Assembly: GCA_016710525.1 (NCBI GenBank)
Contig: JADJVQ010000020.1
Coordinates: forward strand, 25,020-89,019
Direction of reading: 5' to 3'
Origin: Burkholderiaceae bacterium
GTDB lineage: Bacteria > Pseudomonadota > Gammaproteobacteria > Burkholderiales > Burkholderiaceae_E
Length of the DNA stretch: 64,000 nucleotides
Each line of letters starts with the position of its first letter. The stretch's first letter is position 1. The translations under genes and the position numbers were made by a program. Under the pieces are notes generated by a model, which saw nothing but the letters and a program-made list of their open reading frames with translations, made no database searches and was not told the DNA's origin. Shown piece after piece: positions 33,805-42,049 of the stretch.

Positions 33805-35316
33805 ATGGACACTCTCAACCTGGTCATGCAGGGCTTCGGCGTTGCGCTGGCGCCGATCAACCTGCTCTATTGTTTTCTTGGCGTGTTCATCGGCACGCTG
33901 GTCGGCGTGCTGCCGGGCATCGGCCCGGTCTCCGCCATGTCGCTGCTGATGCCGGTCACGCTTGCCGGCACGCCGGAGTCCGGCATCATCATGATGGCCG
34001 GCATCTACTACGGCTCGATGTACGGCGGGTCCACCACTTCCATCCTCGTCAACATTCCCGGCGAGGCCGCCTCGGTCGTCACCTGCATCGATGGCCATGA
34101 AATGGCCAAGCGGGGCCGTGCGGGGCCCGCATTGGGCATTGCCGCGCTGGGCTCGTTCATCGCCGGCACCTTCGCGATCGTCATGCTGATGCTGCTGGCG
34201 CCGCGGCTGGCCGAGTTCGCCATCGCGTTCGGCCCGGCCGAATACTTCAGCCTGATGGTGCTGGGCCTGGTGATGCTGACTTTCCTCACGCAGGGGTCGA
34301 TGGCCAAGGCGCTGTTCATGGCATGCCTGGGCGTGGTGCTCGGGCTGGTCGGCCTGGACAGCATCAACGCCCAGCCCCGCCTGACCTTCGACCATGTGCA
34401 CCTGATCGACGGCATCGGCATCGTGCCGCTCGTCATGGGGCTGTTCGGTGTGGCCGAGGTGCTCTACAACACCGAACAGGCGCTCAAGCGCGAGATCGTC
34501 TCGGCCAGGATCAGCAACCTGCTGCCGGGCAAGGAAGACTGGAAGCGCAGCTGGGCGCCAATCGGGCGCGGCTCGATCCTGGGGTTCTTTCTGGGCATCC
34601 TGCCGGGTGGCGGCGCGGTAGTTGCGTCGTTCAGCTCCTACGCCATGGAGAAGCGCCTGTCGCGGCACCCCGAGGAGTTCGGCAAGGGGGCGATCGAAGG
34701 AGTGGCCGGGCCGGAGGCGGCCAACAACGCCGGGGCGGGCGGGGCGTTCATTCCGCTGATGACGCTGGGTATTCCGCCCAACGTCGTGATGGCGCTGCTG
34801 CTGGGCGCATTCATCATCCATGGCCTGCAGCCGGGCCCGCTGATGATCACGCAAAACCCGAAGCTGTTCTGGGGCATCGTCGCCAGCATGTACATCGGCA
34901 ACTTCATGCTGCTGGTGCTCAATCTGCCGCTGATCGGCATGTGGGTGAAGCTGCTGAAGCTGCCCTACAACGTGCTGTTCCCGCTGATCCTGCTGTTCAC
35001 GATCATCGGTGTTTACGCCTCGGGCAACAATGTGTTCGACATCTACGTGATGATCTTCTTCGGCGTGTTCGGGTATCTGATGCGCAAGTTCGGCTTCGAG
35101 CCGGCGCCGCTGGTGCTCGCCTTCGTGCTCGGGCCTCTGCTCGAGAACAATCTGCGCAAGGCGCTCATCTTGTCGCAGGGCGATCTGGTCACGTTCCTGC
35201 AGCGCCCCATTTCCGGTGCCTGCCTGGTGCTGGCCGCCCTGGTCCTGCTCAGCCCCTTGCTGCCGACGCTGCGCAAGAAGCGGGCGATCGTGGCCTTGGA
35301 CTCCGAAGCATCCTGA
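33805..35316 (+). CDS. tctA: Tripartite tricarboxylate transporter TctA family permease
   Basis: A 503-residue polytopic membrane protein, the large permease subunit. It carries the family hallmarks LLYCFLGVFIGTLVGVLPGIGP near the start, YYGSMYGGSTTSILVNIPGE, and AGPEAANNAGAGGAFIPLMTLGIPPN in the second half. It couples uptake of a di- or tricarboxylate to an ion gradient. ATG 33805 is nine bases after the tctB stop. The next gene begins 64 bases after its stop. Confidence 0.92.
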   Translation: MDTLNLVMQGFGVALAPINLLYCFLGVFIGTLVGVLPGIGPVSAMSLLMPVTLAGTPESGIIMMAGIYYGSMYGGSTTSILVNIPGEAASVVTCIDGHEMAKRGRAGPALGIAALGSFIAGTFAIVMLMLLAPRLAEFAIAFGPAEYFSLMVLGLVMLTFLTQGSMAKALFMACLGVVLGLVGLDSINAQPRLTFDHVHLIDGIGIVPLVMGLFGVAEVLYNTEQALKREIVSARISNLLPGKEDWKRSWAPIGRGSILGFFLGILPGGGAVVASFSSYAMEKRLSRHPEEFGKGAIEGVAGPEAANNAGAGGAFIPLMTLGIPPNVVMALLLGAFIIHGLQPGPLMITQNPKLFWGIVASMYIGNFMLLVLNLPLIGMWVKLLKLPYNVLFPLILLFTIIGVYASGNNVFDIYVMIFFGVFGYLMRKFGFEPAPLVLAFVLGPLLENNLRKALILSQGDLVTFLQRPISGACLVLAALVLLSPLLPTLRKKRAIVALDSEAS

Positions 35317-35380
35317 ACCTCACCCTCGCGGGACCGGTGCGGTCCTCGCGCCGGTCCGGCAATCGTTCGTCGGAGATCAG

Positions 35381-36184
35381 ATGAGCCAGACCGCCGATTT
35401 GGATTGGATCGAACCCTACCCAGGCCTGAGCTACCGCGACCGGCTCATGACGGTTGCGGAGCCGGATCAGCAGCGACTGCTCACCTTGTGCGGCATCGAT
35501 CCCGCCGTGTTCGGCGAGCACATCGACCCGGCGGCATTCATCACCCTGGCAATCCAGGAGGGCGTGCGAAACCGCGTCCATGCCAATGGCACGGTCAACC
35601 TCGCGCAGCGCCTGGTGCAGCATCGCCCGCTGACACTGGGCGAACCGCTGACCGTGAGCGGACGGATTCTGGATATGCAGGAAGTGCCGCGTGGCCGGGT
35701 GGTGACGAGCGAAACCTGGTTCTCTGGTGCTGACGGCCAGCGGGCGCTGACGACGGGCCGCCTGTCGCTGCGGCCAGGCGCCGCGATGGCCAGCGCGAGC
35801 GGCACCGGCGAGAAGGCAGCACCGGTGGTCACCGACGTGAACGCCCTGACCGCGCTCGAGTCGGCCACGCTGACCCCAGAGGGCGTGGCCGCCTACACCG
35901 GCCCCGAAAACCCGATCCACTTCGATCCCGACGTCGCGAGACGCAAGGGCTATCGGGCGCCCATCGTCGGGGGTGGCCAGTGTGTGCGTTTTCTGACCGC
36001 GGCTCTCTGGCGCCGCTTCGCACCGCGCACGCTGGGCTTGGAAATCTTCTTTCGCCGGCCGGTCTTCTGGGACGACACGGCCACGGTGATGGCCGATGAA
36101 CGCGAGGGGCGGTGGACGGCGATCTGCCTGGTGGTCAACGGCAAGGTCACGACCGAAGCACGCATCACCGAACTGTCCGCCTGA
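35381..36184 (+). CDS. MaoC-like / HTD2-type hydratase
   Basis: A 267-residue double hot-dog protein. The C-terminal half has the hydratase-2 motif AYTGPENPIHFDPDVARRKGYRAPIVGGG, with the catalytic Asp and His region, and the N-terminal half has a diverged first hot-dog. Such enzymes hydrate enoyl-CoA or dehydrate hydroxyacyl esters. Together with the enoyl-CoA hydratase next door it suggests a CoA-ester breakdown pathway for the acid imported by the Tct system; that link is inference. ATG 35381 is used. Confidence 0.78.
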   Translation: MSQTADLDWIEPYPGLSYRDRLMTVAEPDQQRLLTLCGIDPAVFGEHIDPAAFITLAIQEGVRNRVHANGTVNLAQRLVQHRPLTLGEPLTVSGRILDMQEVPRGRVVTSETWFSGADGQRALTTGRLSLRPGAAMASASGTGEKAAPVVTDVNALTALESATLTPEGVAAYTGPENPIHFDPDVARRKGYRAPIVGGGQCVRFLTAALWRRFAPRTLGLEIFFRRPVFWDDTATVMADEREGRWTAICLVVNGKVTTEARITELSA

Positions 36185-36227
36185 TGCTGGCGGTGAAGTT
36201 GGCCCTCTATGCACAGGCAAACCGGAC

Positions 36228-37136
36228 ATGAGCAGCTACCAGCACATCAAATACGCGCAGCAGGGCTACCAGTTCGTCCAGTATGAAGTGGCCGACAAGA
36301 TTGCGCGCATCACGCTGAATCGCCCCGAGCAGGTCAATGTGCAGAGCACCGCGCTGCTCGAAGAGCTCGATCACGCGATCGACGCCGCGGGTGCCGACCC
36401 GGCGGTGCGGGTGATCTGCCTGTTCGGCGCGGGCAGACATTTTTCGGCCGGGCACGATCTGGGATCGCCGGAAGAAACCGCGCACCGCGAACAGCATCCG
36501 CCGGAAGACGGCACACGCGGCGTGTTCGAGCGCAACTGGCGCCTGTACGTGGACATGCACCTGCGCTGGCGCAATGTGCCCAAGCCGATGATCTGCGCGG
36601 TGCAGGGTTACTGCATCTATGGCGGCTGGATGGTCGCCTCGACGGCGGATTTCATCTTCGCGGCCGATGACGCGCTGTTCCTGGGCTCGGCCTTCCAGTA
36701 CTTCTCGATTCCCTATGACATCCATCACCGGATGGCCAAGGAACTCCTGTTCCAGAGCCGGTTCATCGACGCGCGCCAGGCCAAGGAACTGGGCCTGGTC
36801 AATCGGGTGATCGCGCCCGATCGCCTGGTGGCCGAGACGCTCGAGTACGCGGCCGAAGTGGCCAGCAACGATCCCTTCGATCTGCGCGCCACCAAGCTGG
36901 CGATCAACCAGGCCCTCGACGCCCAGGGCTTCACCGCGCACATCTACAACGCGCACAGCACCTACATCGTTCGCCGGCTCGGCGCGTCCGACCCAGGCTA
37001 CGTGCTGCCCAAGCCGGCTAGCGGCAAGCGCCAGCCGATGGTGCAGGTCGCGCTGGAGCGGTATCAGCGGGATCAGCAGCGCAGGCGGGGCGGGGCGGGC
37101 GAGCAGGCCGCGCCGTCCGAGCCATCGAAAGACTGA
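36228..37136 (+). CDS. Enoyl-CoA hydratase/isomerase family protein
   Basis: A 302-residue crotonase-fold protein. The oxyanion-hole segment FGAGRHFSAGHDLGSPEE and the second segment GYCIYGGWMVASTADFIFAADDA are clear, and a long C-terminal helical part follows. Crotonases act on acyl-CoA as hydratases, isomerases or hydrolases; the usual paired catalytic Glu residues are not obvious, so the reaction is open. Its last 25 residues are rich in Gln, Arg and Gly. ATG 36228 is used, 43 bases after the preceding stop. Confidence 0.85.
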   Translation: MSSYQHIKYAQQGYQFVQYEVADKIARITLNRPEQVNVQSTALLEELDHAIDAAGADPAVRVICLFGAGRHFSAGHDLGSPEETAHREQHPPEDGTRGVFERNWRLYVDMHLRWRNVPKPMICAVQGYCIYGGWMVASTADFIFAADDALFLGSAFQYFSIPYDIHHRMAKELLFQSRFIDARQAKELGLVNRVIAPDRLVAETLEYAAEVASNDPFDLRATKLAINQALDAQGFTAHIYNAHSTYIVRRLGASDPGYVLPKPASGKRQPMVQVALERYQRDQQRRRGGAGEQAAPSEPSKD

Positions 37137-37336
37137 ACGGGCAGGTGCGGGCGTCGCGTTACGCCGCTTTGCGTCGCGGCGAGCGGCACACCGCCGACAG
37201 TCGATCCCGGTTTATTGCGTCTGATCAAATCCAGCCAGCCCTTTCGACGCCAGAATGATCCGATCGGCGGCATGTCCGCCTGGCGGTGCCGGCCCGGCGA
37301 TCCGGTCGCGGTACGGTTCCAAACCTCGGGAGGATC

Positions 37337-37576
37337 ATGCCCAAGCTGCTGTTGCCATTCGATGGCTCCGAGAGCGCATTGCGTGCGGTTCGACATGCGA
37401 TCTCGATCGCGCTTTACTTTGGCGACATTTCGGCGCCCCCGCCGCCCGCCCCCGGCCGCTGCGACGGGATCGTGATGGGAACACGCGCCAAGAGCGACCG
37501 GCAGGATCGAGGTCTGGGCCGTGTGCAGGCGGGCGTGGTCGATCTTGTACAGGTGCCGGTCACGTTCGTCCGATAG
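37337..37576 (+). pseudogene. Universal stress protein with internal deletion
   Basis: The 79-codon frame starts MPKLLLPFDGSESALRAVRHAI, the classic UspA N-terminus, and ends DGIVMGTRAKSDRQDRGLGRVQAGVVDLVQVPVTFVR, the UspA C-terminus with its ATP-binding G-x-x-G-type loop altered. About 70 residues of the usual middle are missing. The ends are in frame, but the protein would lack most of the fold. A ribosome site GGGAGG precedes ATG 37337. Confidence 0.7.
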
Positions 37577-37599
37577 CCACTCGGCGCGCGCAGCCAGGC

Positions 37600-37908
37600 G
37601 AACCAAGGGCCGGCGAGTTCAGGCTGTCGCGGCGCGGTTGCGAGGCGTACTCTGCCGCGGCCGCGGGCGCGCCCGACCGGCGCGCGCTGCCGATCGCGGG
37701 CGACGATGCCCAGGCCAAGCAGGTCGTCACCGGCCTGCTGGATCAGTTCGGGTACGACACGGTCGATGCCGGCCCGCTGGCCGAAGGCTGGCGGTTCCAG
37801 CGCGCCAAGCCGGCGTATTGCATCCGGCTGGATATCGAGGGCCTGAAGCATGCGCTGGCCGCGGCGCAGCGCGATGTCGAGGTGCCGCACGGGTCCTGGC
37901 GGGCCTGA
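37600..37908 (+). pseudogene. C-terminal remnant of an NADPH-dependent F420-reductase-like protein
   Basis: The frame ending at TGA 37906-37908 reads LPIAGDDAQAKQVVTGLLDQFGYDTVDAGPLAEGWRFQR and KPAYCIRLD. This matches the C-terminal part of NAD(P)-binding F420:NADP-oxidoreductase-like proteins. No N-terminal Rossmann motif or plausible start is present upstream; coding character begins at about 37,640. It lies in a decayed region with the Usp remnant. Confidence 0.6.
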
Positions 37909-37995
37909 GCAGACCGTCGATCACGCCGGGGGTGGCAGCCCCGGGGCGGTCGCACAGGCCCGTAACGGGGATCTGCGCCAGGACCGGGCAGAGCC

Positions 37996-39177
37996 TTAGC
38001 CGCCGTCCCGCAGCCCGCGCTGCCAGGTCGAGGGCTGGGTGCCGAAGCCCCGCTTGGCGCGATTGCCCAGCCAGTAGCCGAACTGCGGGGGCACCTGGCG
38101 GAACGCACCGTCGATGCCCAGCTTCTGCGCCGCGTCCATCGGCCAGTTCGGATTGTTCATGATCTCGCGGCCTACCGCGATCAGGTCCGCCTTGTGCTCG
38201 TGCAGGATCTGTTCGGCCTGATCGCCATGGATGATCAGGCCCACCGCCATCGTCATGATGTCGGCGTGCTGGCGGACGAACTCGGACAGCGGCACCTGAT
38301 AACCGAACTTGATTTCGGTGCCCAGGATGGGCGCGCGATCGGTGATGCCGCCTGACGAACAATCGACCACATCGACGCCCTTGGTCTTCAGGACACGAGC
38401 CAGCGTGGCGCTTTGCTCGGGCCCCCAGCCGAAGTTGTCCTCCACCGACAGGCGGATGAACAGCGGCTTGTGGTCCGGCCAGTGGGCCCGCACCGCTTCG
38501 GTGATCTCGATCGCGAAGCGCATCCGATTGGCCTCGGAGCCGCCATATTCGTCGGTGCGCTGATTGGCCAGCGGCGACAGGAACTGATGCACCAGATAGC
38601 CGTGCGCGCCATGGATCTCCAGCACTTCGAAGCCGGCTTCGTCGGCCCGCCGAGCCGCCTGGCCCCAGGCCCGCACCAGGTCCTTGACCTCGGGAGTCGT
38701 CAGCGCATGCGGCACGCCCCATTTGTCGCTGTGCGCGATCGCGCTTGGCGCCACCGGGGTCCAGGCGTCCCAGTCGTCGATGTCGGGTGTGCGCTCGAGA
38801 CTGCGGTCGCCTTCCCAGGGACGGCTTGCGCGCGCCTTGCGGCCCGAGTGACCGAGCTGAATGCCGGGCACCGAGTTCTGCTGTTTGATGAACGCCGTGA
38901 TGCGCTTGAGCGGCTCGACGAACTGGTCGTCCCACAGCCCGAGATCACCGACGGTGCCGCAGCCGCGCCGCTCGACCTTGGTGGACTCGACAATGACCAG
39001 ACCGGCGCCGCCGGCAGCGAACTTGCCGGCGTTCACGATGTGCCAGTCGGTGGGGAAGCCCTTCACCGCGGAATACTGATGCAGCGGCGGCACGACGATG
39101 CGATTGCGCAGCGTGATGCCGCGAAGGGTCAAAGGTGAGAACAGCAGGGAATCGGTCAAATGGGGCTCCTGGGTCAT
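37996..39177 (-). CDS. NADH:flavin oxidoreductase, Old Yellow Enzyme family
   Basis: A 393-residue FMN TIM-barrel enzyme of the YqjM/xenobiotic-reductase group. It starts LFSPLTLRGITLRNRIVVPPL and has the substrate-binding EIHGAHGYLVHQFLSPLANQRTDEYGG and the FMN-binding ADLIAVGREIMNNPNWP. Members reduce activated C=C bonds with NAD(P)H. The Cys often found after the PP(M/L) segment is replaced (PPLHQYSA). Its ATG overlaps the stop of the small secreted protein upstream (ATGA), which supports ATG 39177. A TTG at 39159 with AGGAG before it is an alternative. Confidence 0.88.
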   Translation of the reverse strand: MTQEPHLTDSLLFSPLTLRGITLRNRIVVPPLHQYSAVKGFPTDWHIVNAGKFAAGGAGLVIVESTKVERRGCGTVGDLGLWDDQFVEPLKRITAFIKQQNSVPGIQLGHSGRKARASRPWEGDRSLERTPDIDDWDAWTPVAPSAIAHSDKWGVPHALTTPEVKDLVRAWGQAARRADEAGFEVLEIHGAHGYLVHQFLSPLANQRTDEYGGSEANRMRFAIEITEAVRAHWPDHKPLFIRLSVEDNFGWGPEQSATLARVLKTKGVDVVDCSSGGITDRAPILGTEIKFGYQVPLSEFVRQHADIMTMAVGLIIHGDQAEQILHEHKADLIAVGREIMNNPNWPMDAAQKLGIDGAFRQVPPQFGYWLGNRAKRGFGTQPSTWQRGLRDGG

Positions 39178-39416
39178 TCGTCGCGATGGCGCGCCTGTTC
39201 GGCCATGCCACATTCGCCCGCGCAGGGGCAATCGGTCGGCAGGCTCGACGCGCTGGGGTTCGAGCCTGGGGAAACATCGTCAGGGCGGCGCATGGCCATC
39301 TCGGCCAGGGCAGGGGACAGCCTCGCCGCTGGGCCGACGTCTGCCTGCGGCGAATCGGCGGCGACCCCGAGGAGCGCACCCGCCAGCACCAGAACAGAGA
39401 ATGAAAATCGCGGCAT
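39174..39416 (-). CDS. Small secreted Cys-containing protein, unknown
   Basis: An 80-residue protein with a signal peptide (FSFSVLVLAGALLGVAA). The mature chain is short and polar, with three close cysteines, Cys63, Cys65 and Cys69, in DCPCAGECG. GGAGGAG six bases before ATG 39416 is one of the best ribosome sites in the window. Its TGA overlaps the ATG of the OYE-family gene, so they are translationally coupled. I do not recognise a family; metal or haem binding by the cysteines is possible but unproven. Confidence 0.65.
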   Translation of the reverse strand: MPRFSFSVLVLAGALLGVAADSPQADVGPAARLSPALAEMAMRRPDDVSPGSNPSASSLPTDCPCAGECGMAEQARHRDE

Positions 39417-39700
39417 GGCAGCTCCTCCAGGACACGTCACGGCACCGGCCCCACGCAGGGTCCGGCCAGCCGGGCGATCCATCAGCCGCTACTCTTGCGC
39501 AACCGGGGCCCGCGCGCAATGCCCGCTGGGTTCCACGCGCCAGGACGGCGGGCGACGCGGGCGTTGCCGGTTCGAAAATCCGGCCATTCGCGATCGCGAG
39601 TCCTCCTGGGCCCAAGGCAGGCCGGCGCGTCTGCGAATATGCGATCCGGTGGCCACAGATCAGACAGCCCGCCTGCTGGCGGGTCCAGGACGGAGAACCG

Positions 39701-40489
39701 ATGAACCCTTCGCAGGAACCCAGTTTCGAGGTGCACGATCGGGGCGACAAGCCCTATCTGATGCTGCTCCACGGCGTGATGTCGAGCCGGGCGCAATGGA
39801 TGGACAACGTCGAGGCGCTGAAGGCAGTCTGCAACCCGGTGGTGGTCGAATTGCTGGGCCACGGCCGTTCGCCGGCGCCCGCTGATCCCGCGTGCTACAC
39901 GCCGCAGGCCTACGTGGCGTTCTTCGACGCGCTGCGCGAGGAACTGGGCGCGGCGGACTGGTTCGTCTGCGGACAGAGCTTCTCGGCCGGGCTCACGATG
40001 CGCTATTGCCTGACCCATCCCGATCGGGTGCGGGGGCAGATCTTCACGAACTCCGTGTCGGCCTTCGCAGCGCCGGACACGCCCGAGCGCCAGGCCGAGC
40101 GGGCCGAGTCCGTCGCCAAGCTGCGGCGCCTGGGCCGGGAGGCGCTGCCCGAGCAGCGCTTCTTCCCGCGCAGCAAAGGGCGCCTGCCTGACGCAGTCTA
40201 TGAGGCGATGCTGGCCGATGCCTACCGGATCGACCCGAATGCGCTGGCCCTGGGCACCGAGATGACGGTGCCCGGATTGTCGATGCGCGATCAGTTCCAT
40301 CGCACCGCGGTGCCGACGCTGCTGGTCAATGGTGCCTGGGAGAAAGCCTTCCAGCCGGTCGCTCAGTTTGCCGCGGAGCAGTTGCCGGCCATGCAGCGGG
40401 TGGATCTGGATGGCGGGCACACGATCAATGCCGAGAATCCGGCCGGGTTCAATCGGGCGGTCTGCGAATTTGTCGTTGCGCACGGCTGA
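39701..40489 (+). CDS. Alpha/beta hydrolase
   Basis: A 262-residue alpha/beta-fold hydrolase. The oxyanion motif LLHGVMSSRAQW is near residue 24, the nucleophile elbow is CGQSFSAG (Ser near 93), and the C-terminal DGGHTIN supplies the His. The substrate is unknown; ester or C-C bond hydrolysis in aromatic breakdown is typical. ATG 39701 has a weak GGAGAA site. A 54-base exact copy of 40253-40306 occurs at 41810-41863. Confidence 0.85.
   Translation: MNPSQEPSFEVHDRGDKPYLMLLHGVMSSRAQWMDNVEALKAVCNPVVVELLGHGRSPAPADPACYTPQAYVAFFDALREELGAADWFVCGQSFSAGLTMRYCLTHPDRVRGQIFTNSVSAFAAPDTPERQAERAESVAKLRRLGREALPEQRFFPRSKGRLPDAVYEAMLADAYRIDPNALALGTEMTVPGLSMRDQFHRTAVPTLLVNGAWEKAFQPVAQFAAEQLPAMQRVDLDGGHTINAENPAGFNRAVCEFVVAHG
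40253..40306. repeat. 54-base direct repeat, copy 1 (inside the hydrolase gene)
   Basis: Identical to 41810-41863. It encodes GTEMTVPGLSMRDQFHRT of the hydrolase. Confidence 0.9.
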
Positions 40490-40810
40490 GCGCTGCCCAT
40501 CCACGGCAGCCTGCACGCCCCGAGTGCCCTGTGCACGCGGCGCTCGCTCAATGCCGGCGCGCGAGCTTTGGCACTTCGCTGAACCACAGCACCCCCCACA
40601 GCCATCGGTTCGAGCCTGCCGACCGGAATGCCGAGGCGGTTTGTTCCAGGCCGCTTTGCGAGCGGCCGTCACGGCGCAGGGCCGCCAGCAGGCGGGCGAG
40701 CGATTGTTGATTTTCGGGAGGCATTCAGGTTCTATCGCGAGAATGGTGGCGCTGGCCGACCCGCCGTGCGCGCCGTTCCCAATTCCGTGGACGCTCCCGC
40801 AGGAGTCATC
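40490..40810. other. 321-base gap with no gene seen
   Basis: Short frames exist, but none has a ribosome site or family resemblance. The end (GCAGGAG) is the ribosome site of the following gene. Confidence 0.5.
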
Positions 40811-41686
40811 ATGCTCGCGCAGTTTCTGTTGGCCGCATCGCTGGCGTTGTGGGCCGTCTGCGCCTCGGCGCAGCCCGGCTCGAGCGCGTCCTCGGTCGCG
40901 ACCGGGACGCTCCGAGTCGAGTCACTGGTGTTCGAGAAGGCCGCCGGCGAACGGCATCATGCGATCCGCCGCTGGATGCAGTCGCGGGCGCAGGGCTGGC
41001 GACACCTGCCCTTGCAGCTGGGCGGCAACTTCCTGGCCGAACACTGGTGCGCGCCCGGCACGGCCGAGCGGCGCTGCACCGGTGGCGCGCCGGCGCGCGG
41101 CGATGCGTCGATGTCGCTGGAGACGCTGACCTACGAGAAGTCGTTTCCCGAGGTCTTCGGCAGCATCGTGTCCATCGGCAGCTTTCCCGCGAAGAGCGAG
41201 CTGGCGCTTCGGTTCCATCTGGCCATTGATGGGCGACGCATCGTCGGCGACAGCATGACCGCCAATTTTTTCGTGCAGGCGGACGATCGCGAGCCCGAGC
41301 GCTTCACCCTGGGCGCGCAGATGAGCCTGTCGCTGATGGGCACCGGATTGTCGGTCGATGCGCCAGGGGGCTGGCGTGGCGCGCTGGCGGCGATGAAGGC
41401 GTCGCCGCAATCCTTGCGCCGCTTCGCCGGCACGATGCTCGATGCGCTGGACACGCGGGTCAGCGACGCACTGGCGCGCGGTGAGGTGCGCGGTTTCGAC
41501 GAAGGCGTTTCTCCTGGCCGCGGCATTGCGCCGCAGCGCCAGCCGCGCCCGCTCAAACCCGACGAGCTGGCAAAACTCAAGGCGACGGTGCAGCAGGAAA
41601 TCGCGCGCCGGCGCGCGTTCTTCGAGCAGCGGGCGGAGACCTTGCATGCGCTGCTGATCGCGACGGTGCCAGTGGAGCTGCTGTGA
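40811..41686 (+). CDS. Hypothetical exported protein
   Basis: A 291-residue protein with a signal peptide (LLAASLALWAVCASAQ). The mature part has two cysteines (WCAPGTAERRC), a beta-rich middle and a charged helical C-terminus (ELAKLKATVQQEIARRRAFFEQRAET). I do not recognise the family. GCAGGAG precedes ATG 40811. It stands alone between the hydrolase and the duplicated fragment. Confidence 0.7.
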   Translation: MLAQFLLAASLALWAVCASAQPGSSASSVATGTLRVESLVFEKAAGERHHAIRRWMQSRAQGWRHLPLQLGGNFLAEHWCAPGTAERRCTGGAPARGDASMSLETLTYEKSFPEVFGSIVSIGSFPAKSELALRFHLAIDGRRIVGDSMTANFFVQADDREPERFTLGAQMSLSLMGTGLSVDAPGGWRGALAAMKASPQSLRRFAGTMLDALDTRVSDALARGEVRGFDEGVSPGRGIAPQRQPRPLKPDELAKLKATVQQEIARRRAFFEQRAETLHALLIATVPVELL

Positions 41687-42049
41687 TCGCCGCCCGGTGG
41701 CAGCGCCCTCGGCGTTCTGCAGCCTCTGCCCAGGACGCAACCATGAGGCGATGCGGGCAAACCGATGCCGACGGCGGATCGATCCGACGGTCAAGCGCTG
41801 ATCCGCTGCGGCACCGAGATGACGGTGCCCGGATTGTCGATGCGCGATCAGTTCCATCGCACCACTGCGCCCACGCTGCCGATCGGCGCTCAACGCAGCG
41901 ATGCCCCGGGCGCGTTCAACCGTCAGCCCGAGGCACTGGAATTCGGGGCGAGCGCTGCAATGCGTCATCGAGGTCTGTTCGTTGGGGGACACCTGCTCGA
42001 AGGAGATGCATGTCAGGATTGCGCGCTCACGGTGACAGGATCCCAAGAC
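41687..42049. other. 363-base gap: duplicated hydrolase fragment plus possible leader ORF
   Basis: The stretch holds the second copy of a 54-base hydrolase segment (41810-41863). It also holds a strong ribosome site (GAAGGAG at about 42000) before a short ORF at 42010-42069. Nothing else is identifiable. Confidence 0.5.
41810..41863. repeat. 54-base direct repeat, copy 2 (intergenic)
   Basis: Exact copy of 40253-40306, with weaker similarity for about ten further bases downstream. It reads GTEMTVPGLSMRDQFHRT in one plus-strand frame and lies upstream of the binding-protein gene. Confidence 0.9.
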
